This document shows, in pieces, positions 51,653 through 59,341 of a stretch of DNA of 64,000 nucleotides. The notes beneath the pieces were generated by a model. That model was not told where the DNA came from. It did no database searches and saw only the letters and a list, made by a program, of their open reading frames with translations. Numbering within the stretch: the first letter of the stretch is position 1; every line of letters begins with the position of its first letter. The translations under genes were made by a program, and so were the position numbers. The DNA comes from a virus: IMG/VR virus record IMGVR_UViG_3300031963_000094, positions 1-64,000 of that record; one strand, written 5' to 3'.

Positions 51653-52606
51653 ATGGCAACTATAAACACAAGACAACAATTCAAAGATTACTGCCTGCGT
51701 AGACTAGGATTTCCGGTTATTGAAATCAACGTTGACGATGATCAGGTAGATGATCGAATTGATGATGCGCTTAATTTTTGGCGTGATTATCATTATGACG
51801 GTACAGAAAAACTGTACATGAAACATCAGATCACACAAGCGGATATTGATCGTCAATGGATTTATTGTCCTGATGCCGTACAATTTGTTACGGGTATTTT
51901 TCCATTTGATCAGTCTAACGCATCGATCAATATGTTTGATTTGCGTTATCAGTTGCGTCTACATGATCTTTATGACTTTACGTCGGTATCGTATGTGTCA
52001 TACGAAATTACCATGCAGCACCTTCGTACATTGAATCTATTGTTCTCTGGTACACCACAATTCCGTTTTAATCGTCATCAGAACAAAGTGTTTCTTGACA
52101 TTGATTGGTCAAGAGATGTTCAACCAGGTGAATGGGTTGTCGTTGAGTGCTATCGCACAATTCGACCAGAAACAATTGTGTTGACGGGTACAGTAACGGG
52201 TGATCCATCATCAAATACAATCGTGGGTTACGGTACAAAATTTGACCAAGAAATTGTACCATTTGATTTCATTACTATTGGCACAGAATCAAAACAAGTT
52301 GGTAACATTGAGTCGCCCACAAGTTTGACATTAGTTGGACCACCAACATTAACGCATAGTAATTCAGCCATTCAAATTGAAGGCACGACTGATGTGTGGA
52401 ATGATCGTTTTCTGAAACAATTGGCTACAGCAAAAATCAAACAGCAGTGGGGTAACAACCTTAAAAAGTTTGAAGGTATTCAAATGCCGGGTGGTGTTAC
52501 GCTGAATGGTCAGAAAATTTATGATGAAGCATCAGAAGAAATCAAAGAGATGGAAGAACAGATTTATCAAATGGGTTCACTACCTTCGGAAATCTTTACT
52601 GGCTAA
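51653..52606 (+). CDS. 13: Neck protein gp13
   Basis: 317 residues, against 309 in T4. The N-terminus FKDYCLRRLGFPVIEINVDD, DRIDDALNFWRDYHYDGTEK, then RFNRHQNKVFLDIDWSRDV and WVVVECYRTI are gp13 hallmarks. The C-terminus LATAKIKQQWGNNLKKFEGI and MPGGVTLNGQKIYDEASEEI is also typical. An inserted barrel module at about 175-235 (VGYGTKFDQEIVPFDFITIG) resembles modules in two other virion proteins. gp13 and gp14 seal the head-tail connector. It overlaps gp14 by one base. Confidence 0.92.
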   Translation: MATINTRQQFKDYCLRRLGFPVIEINVDDDQVDDRIDDALNFWRDYHYDGTEKLYMKHQITQADIDRQWIYCPDAVQFVTGIFPFDQSNASINMFDLRYQLRLHDLYDFTSVSYVSYEITMQHLRTLNLLFSGTPQFRFNRHQNKVFLDIDWSRDVQPGEWVVVECYRTIRPETIVLTGTVTGDPSSNTIVGYGTKFDQEIVPFDFITIGTESKQVGNIESPTSLTLVGPPTLTHSNSAIQIEGTTDVWNDRFLKQLATAKIKQQWGNNLKKFEGIQMPGGVTLNGQKIYDEASEEIKEMEEQIYQMGSLPSEIFTG

Positions 52607-53511
52607 TGTCAACTAACTTTTATTTTAATAATTTTCCGTCAAAGCTGGGTGGTGGCAATGTCATCACTCCAGAACAGTTATTGGTCGAAAATCTTGTCAT
52701 TGAAGCACTCAAGATTTATGGCTTGGATGTTTATTATTTACCACGCACAACACGTGATCAAGTAGACTATCTGTTTGGTGAAGATGTTTTGAAAGAATAT
52801 CGCACTGCACATCCAATTGAAATGTATCTAGAAAATGTAAACGGCTTTGATGGTGAACAAGATTTCATATCTAAGTTTGGTTTAGAGATTCGTGATGAAG
52901 CAACATTGCTTGTCTCACGACTGAGATTTAGGTATGCGGTTAATGGTTTAACAAGACCTCTTGAAGGTGACTTGATTTACATACCAATGACTACAAGTTT
53001 CTTTGAGATTACCAGTGTAGAATCAGAAAACGATCAAGCCATGTTTTATACATTAGGTCGTGGTCGAGGTGGTAATGTGTATGTGTATGCTTTGAAAATG
53101 AAACAGTTTTACTTTTCAAATGAAGTTATTGAAACAGGCATTTCAGAAATCGATGGCAATATTCGTAATTACTATCCAAAACTTCGTATTTCATTAGGCT
53201 CTGGTTCAGGTAAATTTCTTAACGATGAAATTGTATATCAAGGTTCAAATCTCTCTTCTGCTACAGCACAAGCACTAGTTTACGATTTTCAACCAAATTC
53301 ATACATTGATGTGTATAGAATGCAGGGTGATTTTGTCGCATCGGCTAATGTGAAAGGTAATACAAGTTCTTCACAATGGACAGTCACACTTGCTTCTGAT
53401 GCTCCAGTTCAAAACACAGCATTTGAAGACATCATTGACAATGCTCGTATTGAAGCAGCGGGTGATGGTATCATTGACTTTACGGAAGTGAATCCGTTTG
53501 GAGAACCTTGA
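52606..53511 (+). CDS. 14: Neck protein gp14
   Basis: 301 residues, against 256 in T4. ENLVIEALKIYGLDVYYLPR, DYLFGEDVLKEY, AHPIEMYLENVNGFDGEQDF and ISKFGLEIRDEATLLVSRLR are conserved gp14 blocks. gp14 forms a ring at the bottom of the head connector onto which the tail docks. The extra length lies in the C-terminal half. The stop overlaps the gp15 ATG (TGATG). Confidence 0.92.
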   Translation: MSTNFYFNNFPSKLGGGNVITPEQLLVENLVIEALKIYGLDVYYLPRTTRDQVDYLFGEDVLKEYRTAHPIEMYLENVNGFDGEQDFISKFGLEIRDEATLLVSRLRFRYAVNGLTRPLEGDLIYIPMTTSFFEITSVESENDQAMFYTLGRGRGGNVYVYALKMKQFYFSNEVIETGISEIDGNIRNYYPKLRISLGSGSGKFLNDEIVYQGSNLSSATAQALVYDFQPNSYIDVYRMQGDFVASANVKGNTSSSQWTVTLASDAPVQNTAFEDIIDNARIEAAGDGIIDFTEVNPFGEP

Positions 53512-54512
53512 TGTTAGGTAATTCTCAATTTTATCATCGCACCATTCGTAAAATGGTGGTTGTGTTTGGTACAATGTTCAATGATCTTGAAATTGTTCGT
53601 TATACACAATCTGGTAGCCCAAAAGAAAAACTTAAAGTACCATTGTCATATGGTCCTAAAGAAAGATATCTGACACAGATTACTTCTGATCCAAATTTGA
53701 TCAAATCGATAAACTCTGTAATACCAAGAATGTCATTTAATCTTGACAACCTTGAGTATGATTCAAGTCGTAAACAGATTTCCACACTACAGAATTTTGC
53801 TGCTGCTACAAACACCGGAGTTGCTACACAATATTTACCTGTGCCATATAACTTTGAATTTAGTTTATCAATTTATGTTCGCAACACAGAAGATGGCACA
53901 CAAATACTGGAACAAATACTACCATTCTTCACACCAGATTTTAGTGTTGTAGTAGATTTTATTCCTCAAATGAATCAGAAGTACACAGTGCCTATCATAC
54001 TTAATTCAGTAGCATCGACAGTTGATTATGAAGGTGGCATGGGTGATGGTACAACACGAATTATTGTTTGGGATTTAACGTTTACAGCCAAGAGTTTCAT
54101 CTGGCCACCAGTCAAAACAGGTAAAATTATTAATGCTGCTAATACCAATATCAACATTGATCTTACCTCAAAAGAAATTCAAAAAGTCTATGTTGACTAT
54201 GCGAATGGTAACAATGTGTTTACAACTGGAGAAACACTCCGTGATAGTGCCAATGGATTCTTTGGTACTGTAGAATACTTCAGCAACACTTCACTTGGCA
54301 CATTAGTCATTACTGGTGGTAATAAGTATATACAAACTGGCTATACACTTACAGGTGATTATTCTGGAGCAAGATATAATGTGTCTACGCTAGATACAAC
54401 TTCAATCAATGCTGCTGCGGTAATTGTTGAGCCTAATCCAACAACAGCCGCACCGCCAGCAGACTTTGGATTTATTGAAACGATTAAAGAATGGCCTGAT
54501 ACATTATCATGA
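53511..54512 (+). CDS. 15: Tail sheath stabiliser/terminator gp15
   Basis: 333 residues from the ATG at 53511; an in-frame TTG at 53508 is not needed. T4 gp15 has 272. NSQFYHRTIRKMVVVFGTMF, FNDLEIVRY, VPLSYGPKERYL, IPRMSFNLDNLEYDSSRKQI, and PVPYNFEFSLSIYVRNTEDG with QILEQILPFFTPDF are gp15 signature blocks. A C-terminal extension (about 215-320) contains a beta unit (VFTTGETLRDSANGFFGTV). gp15 caps the finished tail and binds the head. It overlaps gp16 by four bases. Confidence 0.92.
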   Translation: MLGNSQFYHRTIRKMVVVFGTMFNDLEIVRYTQSGSPKEKLKVPLSYGPKERYLTQITSDPNLIKSINSVIPRMSFNLDNLEYDSSRKQISTLQNFAAATNTGVATQYLPVPYNFEFSLSIYVRNTEDGTQILEQILPFFTPDFSVVVDFIPQMNQKYTVPIILNSVASTVDYEGGMGDGTTRIIVWDLTFTAKSFIWPPVKTGKIINAANTNINIDLTSKEIQKVYVDYANGNNVFTTGETLRDSANGFFGTVEYFSNTSLGTLVITGGNKYIQTGYTLTGDYSGARYNVSTLDTTSINAAAVIVEPNPTTAAPPADFGFIETIKEWPDTLS

Positions 54513-54910
54513 AAAAACTGAATAAAAATTTATCTGAAATCTTTGATGTTGAGCCTATTGAAGAAGGCCGAATCGAAACAATGCCTGTTGTAATAGATGA
54601 TAGTGCTAATCAAATTGATGCCGATGCTGAATTTGCTCGTACAAATATGCGTTCATTGATTGATAATGGTAACCGAGCATTGACTGAATTAGCTTCAGTT
54701 GCGAATCAATCAGAGTCACCAAGAGCATATGAAGTCTTAGCCACAATGATGAAAAATCTGGCTGAGATGAATAAAGATTTACTAGAGTTACAAAAAAGAA
54801 AAAAAGAGCTTGCACCTCAGTCGGAGTCTAGTAAAGGAGTCAACGTCGATAAAGCAATCTTCGTTGGCTCCACTACCGAATTACTTAAAATGATCAAAGG
54901 AAATAAATAA
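54509..54910 (+). CDS. 16: Terminase small subunit gp16
   Basis: 133 residues, against 164 in T4. The N-terminus KKLNKNLSEIFDVEP and the helix pair NMRSLIDNGNRALTELASVA and YEVLATMMKNLAEMNKDLLE are typical, ending GSTTELLKMI. gp16 recognises viral DNA and stimulates gp17 ATPase for packaging. The start overlaps gp15 (ATGA). The Dps-like gene follows after four bases, instead of the direct gp16-gp17 contact of T4. Confidence 0.88.
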   Translation: MKKLNKNLSEIFDVEPIEEGRIETMPVVIDDSANQIDADAEFARTNMRSLIDNGNRALTELASVANQSESPRAYEVLATMMKNLAEMNKDLLELQKRKKELAPQSESSKGVNVDKAIFVGSTTELLKMIKGNK

Positions 54911-54914
54911 AATT

Positions 54915-55349
54915 ATGGAACAACTAATCGAACAAATGAAGGTTATTCTTGGTACGAACTTTGCTTTGTACTTTAAAGCACATACCTATCATTGGAATGT
55001 AGAAGGTCCAAACTTTGCTGAGTATCATGGTTTTCTTGGTACATTCTATGAGGCAGTGTTTGATCAAACTGATCTAATCGCAGAACACATTCGTGCGTTA
55101 AATTCTTATGCTCCAACAACTCTTGGAAGAATGAGTGAATTGTCCAAGATTACTTTTAACGTAGCGATACCTGCACCAGTCGTAATGATGTCTGAACTTG
55201 CCGCTGACAATGATAAATTTATCATGGAACTTCGTACAGGTATTGCTGTTGCTGACGCTGCTGACGAACCTGCTGTAGGTAACTTCTTACAAGATATTCT
55301 AGACGCTCATCAAAAACATGGTTGGATGCTGAAGAGTTTTACACGATAA
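54915..55349 (+). CDS. dps: Dps/ferritin-like protein between terminase subunits
   Basis: 144 residues. FALYFKAHTYHWNVEGPNF, EYHGFLGTFYEAVFDQTDLI and AEHIRALNSYAPTTLG are a clear Dps signature. His26, His38, Asp53 and Glu57 match four of five E. coli Dps ferroxidase ligands (His51, His63, Asp78, Glu82); the Asp67 position is Gly42. Dps dodecamers store iron, detoxify peroxide and often coat DNA; the short N-terminus here lacks the Lys-rich DNA-binding tail. Four bases after gp16 and three before gp17, so co-expressed with packaging. Function in the phage unknown: DNA or particle protection, iron uptake or redox defence are options. Confidence 0.85.
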   Translation: MEQLIEQMKVILGTNFALYFKAHTYHWNVEGPNFAEYHGFLGTFYEAVFDQTDLIAEHIRALNSYAPTTLGRMSELSKITFNVAIPAPVVMMSELAADNDKFIMELRTGIAVADAADEPAVGNFLQDILDAHQKHGWMLKSFTR

Positions 55350-55352
55350 ATT

Positions 55353-56984
55353 ATGGATGACGGGTACCTTGGTAATGCACGGCTCAAACGAGTCGGTGTT
55401 GAAATATCCTACACTGAAGAGCAATTAAAAGAGATTGTAAAATGCACCGAAGATCCGGTGTACTTTATTCGTAACTATGTCAAAATTGTCAACGTAGATA
55501 AAGGTCTTGTGCCTTTTGAGATGTGGCCATTTCAAGAAGACATGGTTCGTACATTTCATGACAATCGTTTTTGTATCGCAAAGATGCCACGACAGGTTGG
55601 TAAGACAACTACAACTGTCGGGTATATGCTTTGGTCAGCATTGTTCAACGAAGAATTCGTAATTGGTATTCTTGCCAACAAACTCCAACTTGCTCAAGAC
55701 ATTCTTGCTAAGATACAAAAAGCCTATGAGTATTTACCTTCATGGCTTCAACAAGGTATTATCAACTGGAACAAACGTTCGATTGAATTAGAAAATGGTT
55801 CAAAGATTTATGCTTACGCTACATCAGCAGCGGGTGTTCGTGGTGGTTCATATAATCTAATCTTTCTTGACGAATTTGCTTTTGTGCCACACAACATGGC
55901 AGTAGACTTTTTTACTTCTACTTATCCTGTTATCTCATCTGGTAAAAGTTCAAAAGTAATTATTGTTTCTACTCCGAACGGTCTGAATCTGTTTTATAAG
56001 ATGTGGACAGATGCGATTGAAAATCGTTCAACATACAAAACACTTGAGATTCACTGGTCAATGGTGCCAGGTCGTGATGAGAAGTGGAAAGAAGAAACGA
56101 TACGAAACACTTCTGAAGAACAATTCCGACAAGAATTTGAGACAGAGTTTATTGGTTCTTCAGCGACACTGATTTCTGGTTCCAAACTCCGTTCATTGGC
56201 GTTCTATGACCCAACCCGTATTGAAGATGACGGCAATCTATTTGTATATGAAGATCCACGCCCAGGACGCATTTACATTGCCACAGTAGACTGTGCTGAG
56301 GGCGTAGGTCTAGATTATCATACGATCAATGTTTTGGATGCTACAGAAGCTCCTTATAAACAAGTCGCACGATATCGGAATAATAAGCTGCCGCTATTGT
56401 TCTTTCCAACAGTGGTGTATGCTTTAGCCAATCGTTACAACCAGGCTTATGTACTGATTGAAACCAACAATGTTGGTCAGCAAGTCGTAGATATTCTACA
56501 TTATGATCTGGAATATGAAAACATCTATAAGCTAGAGCATCATCATATCAAAGGTCAGAGCATTTCTGCTGGCTTTAAACGCTCAGTGGCTTTTGGTGTA
56601 AAGACAACCAAATCAGTCAAGAAAATTGGCTGTGCTAACTTGAAAACGCTGATTGAGAACGACAAACTCATTATCAACGACTTCGATACCATCGCAGAAC
56701 TGAACACCTTTGTTCGGACAAGAGACACGTATGCTGCCGAAGAAGGCAATAACGACGATATTGTAATGGGGCTAGTGCTTTATGCCTGGCTGACGGCACA
56801 GACATTCTTCAAAGATGAGACAAGAATCGACATCCGCAAGATCATGCTAGAAGAGCAGAACATGTTAGGAGAAGAAAGTATGCTGCCTTTTGGCTTTATT
56901 GAAGACGGACTTCGTAGAGAAATGGAAGTGGAAGATGGGGACATGTGGGAGCCACCAGCTGGCTATTTATCATCAAGTTTGTAA
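55353..56984 (+). CDS. 17: Terminase large subunit gp17
   Basis: 543 residues, against 610 in T4. Walker A is PRQVGKTTTT (residues 79-88) and Walker B is LIFLDEFAF with Asp173-Glu174; the coupling motif VSTPNG is near 206. The nuclease domain has TVDCAEGVGLDYH (Asp313, Asp321) and a late acidic NNDDIVMGLVLYAWL. It drives headful DNA packaging through the portal and cuts concatemers. It follows the Dps-like gene by three bases. A TAAATA element for the tail genes begins four bases after its stop. Confidence 0.95.
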   Translation: MDDGYLGNARLKRVGVEISYTEEQLKEIVKCTEDPVYFIRNYVKIVNVDKGLVPFEMWPFQEDMVRTFHDNRFCIAKMPRQVGKTTTTVGYMLWSALFNEEFVIGILANKLQLAQDILAKIQKAYEYLPSWLQQGIINWNKRSIELENGSKIYAYATSAAGVRGGSYNLIFLDEFAFVPHNMAVDFFTSTYPVISSGKSSKVIIVSTPNGLNLFYKMWTDAIENRSTYKTLEIHWSMVPGRDEKWKEETIRNTSEEQFRQEFETEFIGSSATLISGSKLRSLAFYDPTRIEDDGNLFVYEDPRPGRIYIATVDCAEGVGLDYHTINVLDATEAPYKQVARYRNNKLPLLFFPTVVYALANRYNQAYVLIETNNVGQQVVDILHYDLEYENIYKLEHHHIKGQSISAGFKRSVAFGVKTTKSVKKIGCANLKTLIENDKLIINDFDTIAELNTFVRTRDTYAAEEGNNDDIVMGLVLYAWLTAQTFFKDETRIDIRKIMLEEQNMLGEESMLPFGFIEDGLRREMEVEDGDMWEPPAGYLSSSL

Positions 56985-56987
56985 AAA

Positions 56988-56995
56988 ACTAAATA
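56988..56995 (+). promoter_or_regulatory. Late-promoter-like element ACTAAATA before gp18
   Basis: The octamer follows the gp17 stop and lies 43 bases before the gp18 ATG, which has AAAGGAGA upstream. Tail sheath is among the most abundant virion proteins, so a separate strong late promoter is expected here. Confidence 0.6.
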
Positions 56996-57038
56996 GACAA
57001 TAAAAAGAATATTGACCCAACAATAAAGGAGAAATCCA

Positions 57039-58727
57039 ATGGCATTACAACTATCACCTGGAGTAAATGTATCAGAGATCGATCTGACTACAGTTATTCC
57101 TTCGGTTGCCACTTCTACTGGCGCATTTGTAGGACCTTTTAATTGGGGACCATGTAGTGTAGTAACATCTATTTCCGATGAGGTTCGTTTGGTGAACACC
57201 TTCGGTAAGCCAGACGGCAATAATTATGAATATTGGTTCTCCGCAGCAAACTTTTTGGCATACGGCAACAATTTAAAAGTTGTTCGTGCCCTGCCAAGTG
57301 GTGCTAATAATGCCACCGCAAATGGTGGTGCTTTGGTTATTAAAAACGAAGAAGATTGGGATGACAATCATAACGGTTATGCTGATGGTGCATATGGTGG
57401 TTGGGCAGCAAAATTTCCTGGAGCATTAGGCAACTCACTAAAAGTTTCAATAGCTGATTTAGGAACATTTGCAACATGGCCATACCGTTCACAATTTAAT
57501 GCAAACACTGGAACATCATCATACGTTGCAAGTCGTGGTGGTGCAAATGACGAAGTTCATATCGTTGTTGTTGACGAAGATGGTTTGTGGTCAGGCACAG
57601 CAGGTACAGTTCTAGAAAAATATGCATTCGTTTCAAAAGCATCTGATGCTAAAGACGATTCGGGTAATAGCAACTATTATAAAAATGTAGTTTCAAATAA
57701 ATCACAATATGTTTGGTGGGTTGCTCATCCAGCAACAGCAAATCTAAGTTCTGGTACTGCGTGGGGTTCTACTGCTAATGCTTCATCATTTAAAACAACA
57801 ACAGCAAATGTAGAATATTCACTGTCAAACGGTGCAGATGGCACAGTGGGTTCTTCACAAATTACTACTGGATGGGATTTGTTTAAAAATCCAGAATCAA
57901 TTGACATTTCGTTGTGTGTTACTGGTTCAGGTAATAGCACAATTGCTACATACGTTATTAGTAACATTGCTGAATCTCGTAAAGATTGTATGGCATTTAT
58001 TTCGCCAACCAAAGCAAGTTGTGTAGACAATGCTGGTAGTGAAGCAAGTGCTATCGCAACATACCGTGATTCATTGACTTCATCTTCGTATGCTGTAATT
58101 GATTCCGGTTACAAGTATCAGTATGACAAATATAGTGATGTTTATCGTTGGGTTCCACTAAATGGTGACATTGCTGGAACATGTGTTCGTACAGATACCG
58201 AACGTGATCCTTGGTTCTCACCTGGTGGTATGAATCGTGGTGTGATCAAAAATGTCATTAAACTTGCATGGAATCCAACAAAATCAGAACGTGATTCTTT
58301 GTATCTAAAAGGAATTAATCCTGTTGTTTCGTTCCCAGGTGAAGGCACAGTTTTGTTTGGCGATAAAACGATGTTAGCAAAGCCAAGCGCCTTTGATCGC
58401 ATCAATGTTCGTCGTTTGTTTATTACACTTGAGAAAGCGATTTCACGTGCGGCTCGTTTCTCTCTGTTCGAATTTAATGATCAGTTTACACGTGCCCAGT
58501 TTGTTGCTTTAGTTGAACCATTCTTGCGTGATGTACAAGGCCGTCGTGGTATTGTTGATTTCCGTGTAGTCTGTGATGACACAAACAACACCGCAGAGAT
58601 TATTGATCGCAATGAATTTGTTGGTGACATTTACATTAAACCTGCTCGTTCTATCAACTTTATTCAACTTAACTTTGTTGCCGTACGCACAGGTGTAAGT
58701 TTCAATGAAGTTGTGGGTGCAGCCTAA
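57039..58727 (+). CDS. 18: Tail sheath protein gp18
   Basis: 562 residues, against 659 in T4. LQLSPGVNVSEIDLTTVIPS, TGAFVGPFNWGP, RLVNTFGKPDGNNYEYWFSA and the C-terminal RRLFITLEKAISRAARFSLF, EFNDQFTRAQFVALVEPFLR, VVCDDTNNTAEIIDRNEFVG are hallmarks of contractile sheath proteins. The C-terminal domain interlocks the sheath mesh. It is shorter than T4, mainly through missing surface domains. A gp19 promoter element overlaps its last codons. Confidence 0.95.
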   Translation: MALQLSPGVNVSEIDLTTVIPSVATSTGAFVGPFNWGPCSVVTSISDEVRLVNTFGKPDGNNYEYWFSAANFLAYGNNLKVVRALPSGANNATANGGALVIKNEEDWDDNHNGYADGAYGGWAAKFPGALGNSLKVSIADLGTFATWPYRSQFNANTGTSSYVASRGGANDEVHIVVVDEDGLWSGTAGTVLEKYAFVSKASDAKDDSGNSNYYKNVVSNKSQYVWWVAHPATANLSSGTAWGSTANASSFKTTTANVEYSLSNGADGTVGSSQITTGWDLFKNPESIDISLCVTGSGNSTIATYVISNIAESRKDCMAFISPTKASCVDNAGSEASAIATYRDSLTSSSYAVIDSGYKYQYDKYSDVYRWVPLNGDIAGTCVRTDTERDPWFSPGGMNRGVIKNVIKLAWNPTKSERDSLYLKGINPVVSFPGEGTVLFGDKTMLAKPSAFDRINVRRLFITLEKAISRAARFSLFEFNDQFTRAQFVALVEPFLRDVQGRRGIVDFRVVCDDTNNTAEIIDRNEFVGDIYIKPARSINFIQLNFVAVRTGVSFNEVVGAA

Positions 58728-58730
58728 ATA
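58723..58730 (+). promoter_or_regulatory. Late-promoter-like element CCTAAATA before gp19
   Basis: CCTAAATA overlaps the gp18 stop and stands 24 bases before the gp19 ATG, with AGGAG in the leader. It would allow extra tube synthesis from a short transcript that ends at the hairpin at 59301. Confidence 0.5.
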
Positions 58731-58753
58731 AAAGAGAAACAGGAGAATAATAA

Positions 58754-59299
58754 ATGGCATTTAACGTAAATCAGTTCCGTTCACAACTAACAGGTGACGG
58801 TGCCCGCCCAAATCTATTTGAGGTAAGTATGCCGTTTCCTGCGTTCTCAGCACCAGGAAACGCACAAACAAAAATGACGTTCATGTGTAAAACAGCACAA
58901 CTTCCAGGAGCAACTCTGGGTGTTGTGCCTGTTCAATACTTTGGTCGTGAATTAAAGTTTGTGGGTAATCGCACATTTGCTGATTGGACAGTAACAATTA
59001 TCAACGACGAAGATTTTATTGTACGCAATGCATTCGAACGTTGGATGAATGGCATCAACAGCCACAATCTAAACGTTCGTAATCCAGTCGCTGGTACACC
59101 ACTAGGTTATACAACTGATGGTGAAGTTACTCAGTTTGGAAAAGCAGGTAACTCAATTAAGAAATACAAATTTGTTGGAATGTTCCCATCAGACATCACA
59201 CCAATTGATGTTGATTGGGGATCAAATGATACGATTGAAGAGTTTTCTGTAACACTTACCTACCAGTGGTGGGAAGCAGTTGCAGATGGTGTGGTCTAA
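58754..59299 (+). CDS. 19: Tail tube protein gp19
   Basis: 181 residues, against 163 in T4. GARPNLFEVSMPFP, FMCKTAQLPGATLGVVPVQY, FGRELKFVGNRTFADWTVTI and FIVRNAFERWMNGINSHNLN, then DWGSNDTIEEFSVTLTYQWW define gp19. It stacks as hexamers inside the sheath. It is flanked by a TAAATA element and a terminator, so it can form a separate abundant message. Confidence 0.95.
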   Translation: MAFNVNQFRSQLTGDGARPNLFEVSMPFPAFSAPGNAQTKMTFMCKTAQLPGATLGVVPVQYFGRELKFVGNRTFADWTVTIINDEDFIVRNAFERWMNGINSHNLNVRNPVAGTPLGYTTDGEVTQFGKAGNSIKKYKFVGMFPSDITPIDVDWGSNDTIEEFSVTLTYQWWEAVADGVV

Positions 59300-59300
59300 G

Positions 59301-59326
59301 AGTAGGGCTTTTGCCCTACTTTTATT
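59301..59326 (+). terminator. Intrinsic terminator between gp19 and gp20
   Basis: AGTAGGGC and GCCCTACT form an 8-bp perfect stem around a TTTT loop, followed by TTTATT. The T tract is short, so partial termination is likely. It starts one base after the gp19 stop, and would lower portal expression compared with tube. Confidence 0.8.
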
Positions 59327-59341
59327 ACAGGATGATATTTA

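Noticed and set aside
53508-53510. TTG start for gp15
   Set aside because: The ATG at 53511 overlaps the gp14 stop as TGATG, a standard coupled start, and matches the family N-terminus better.
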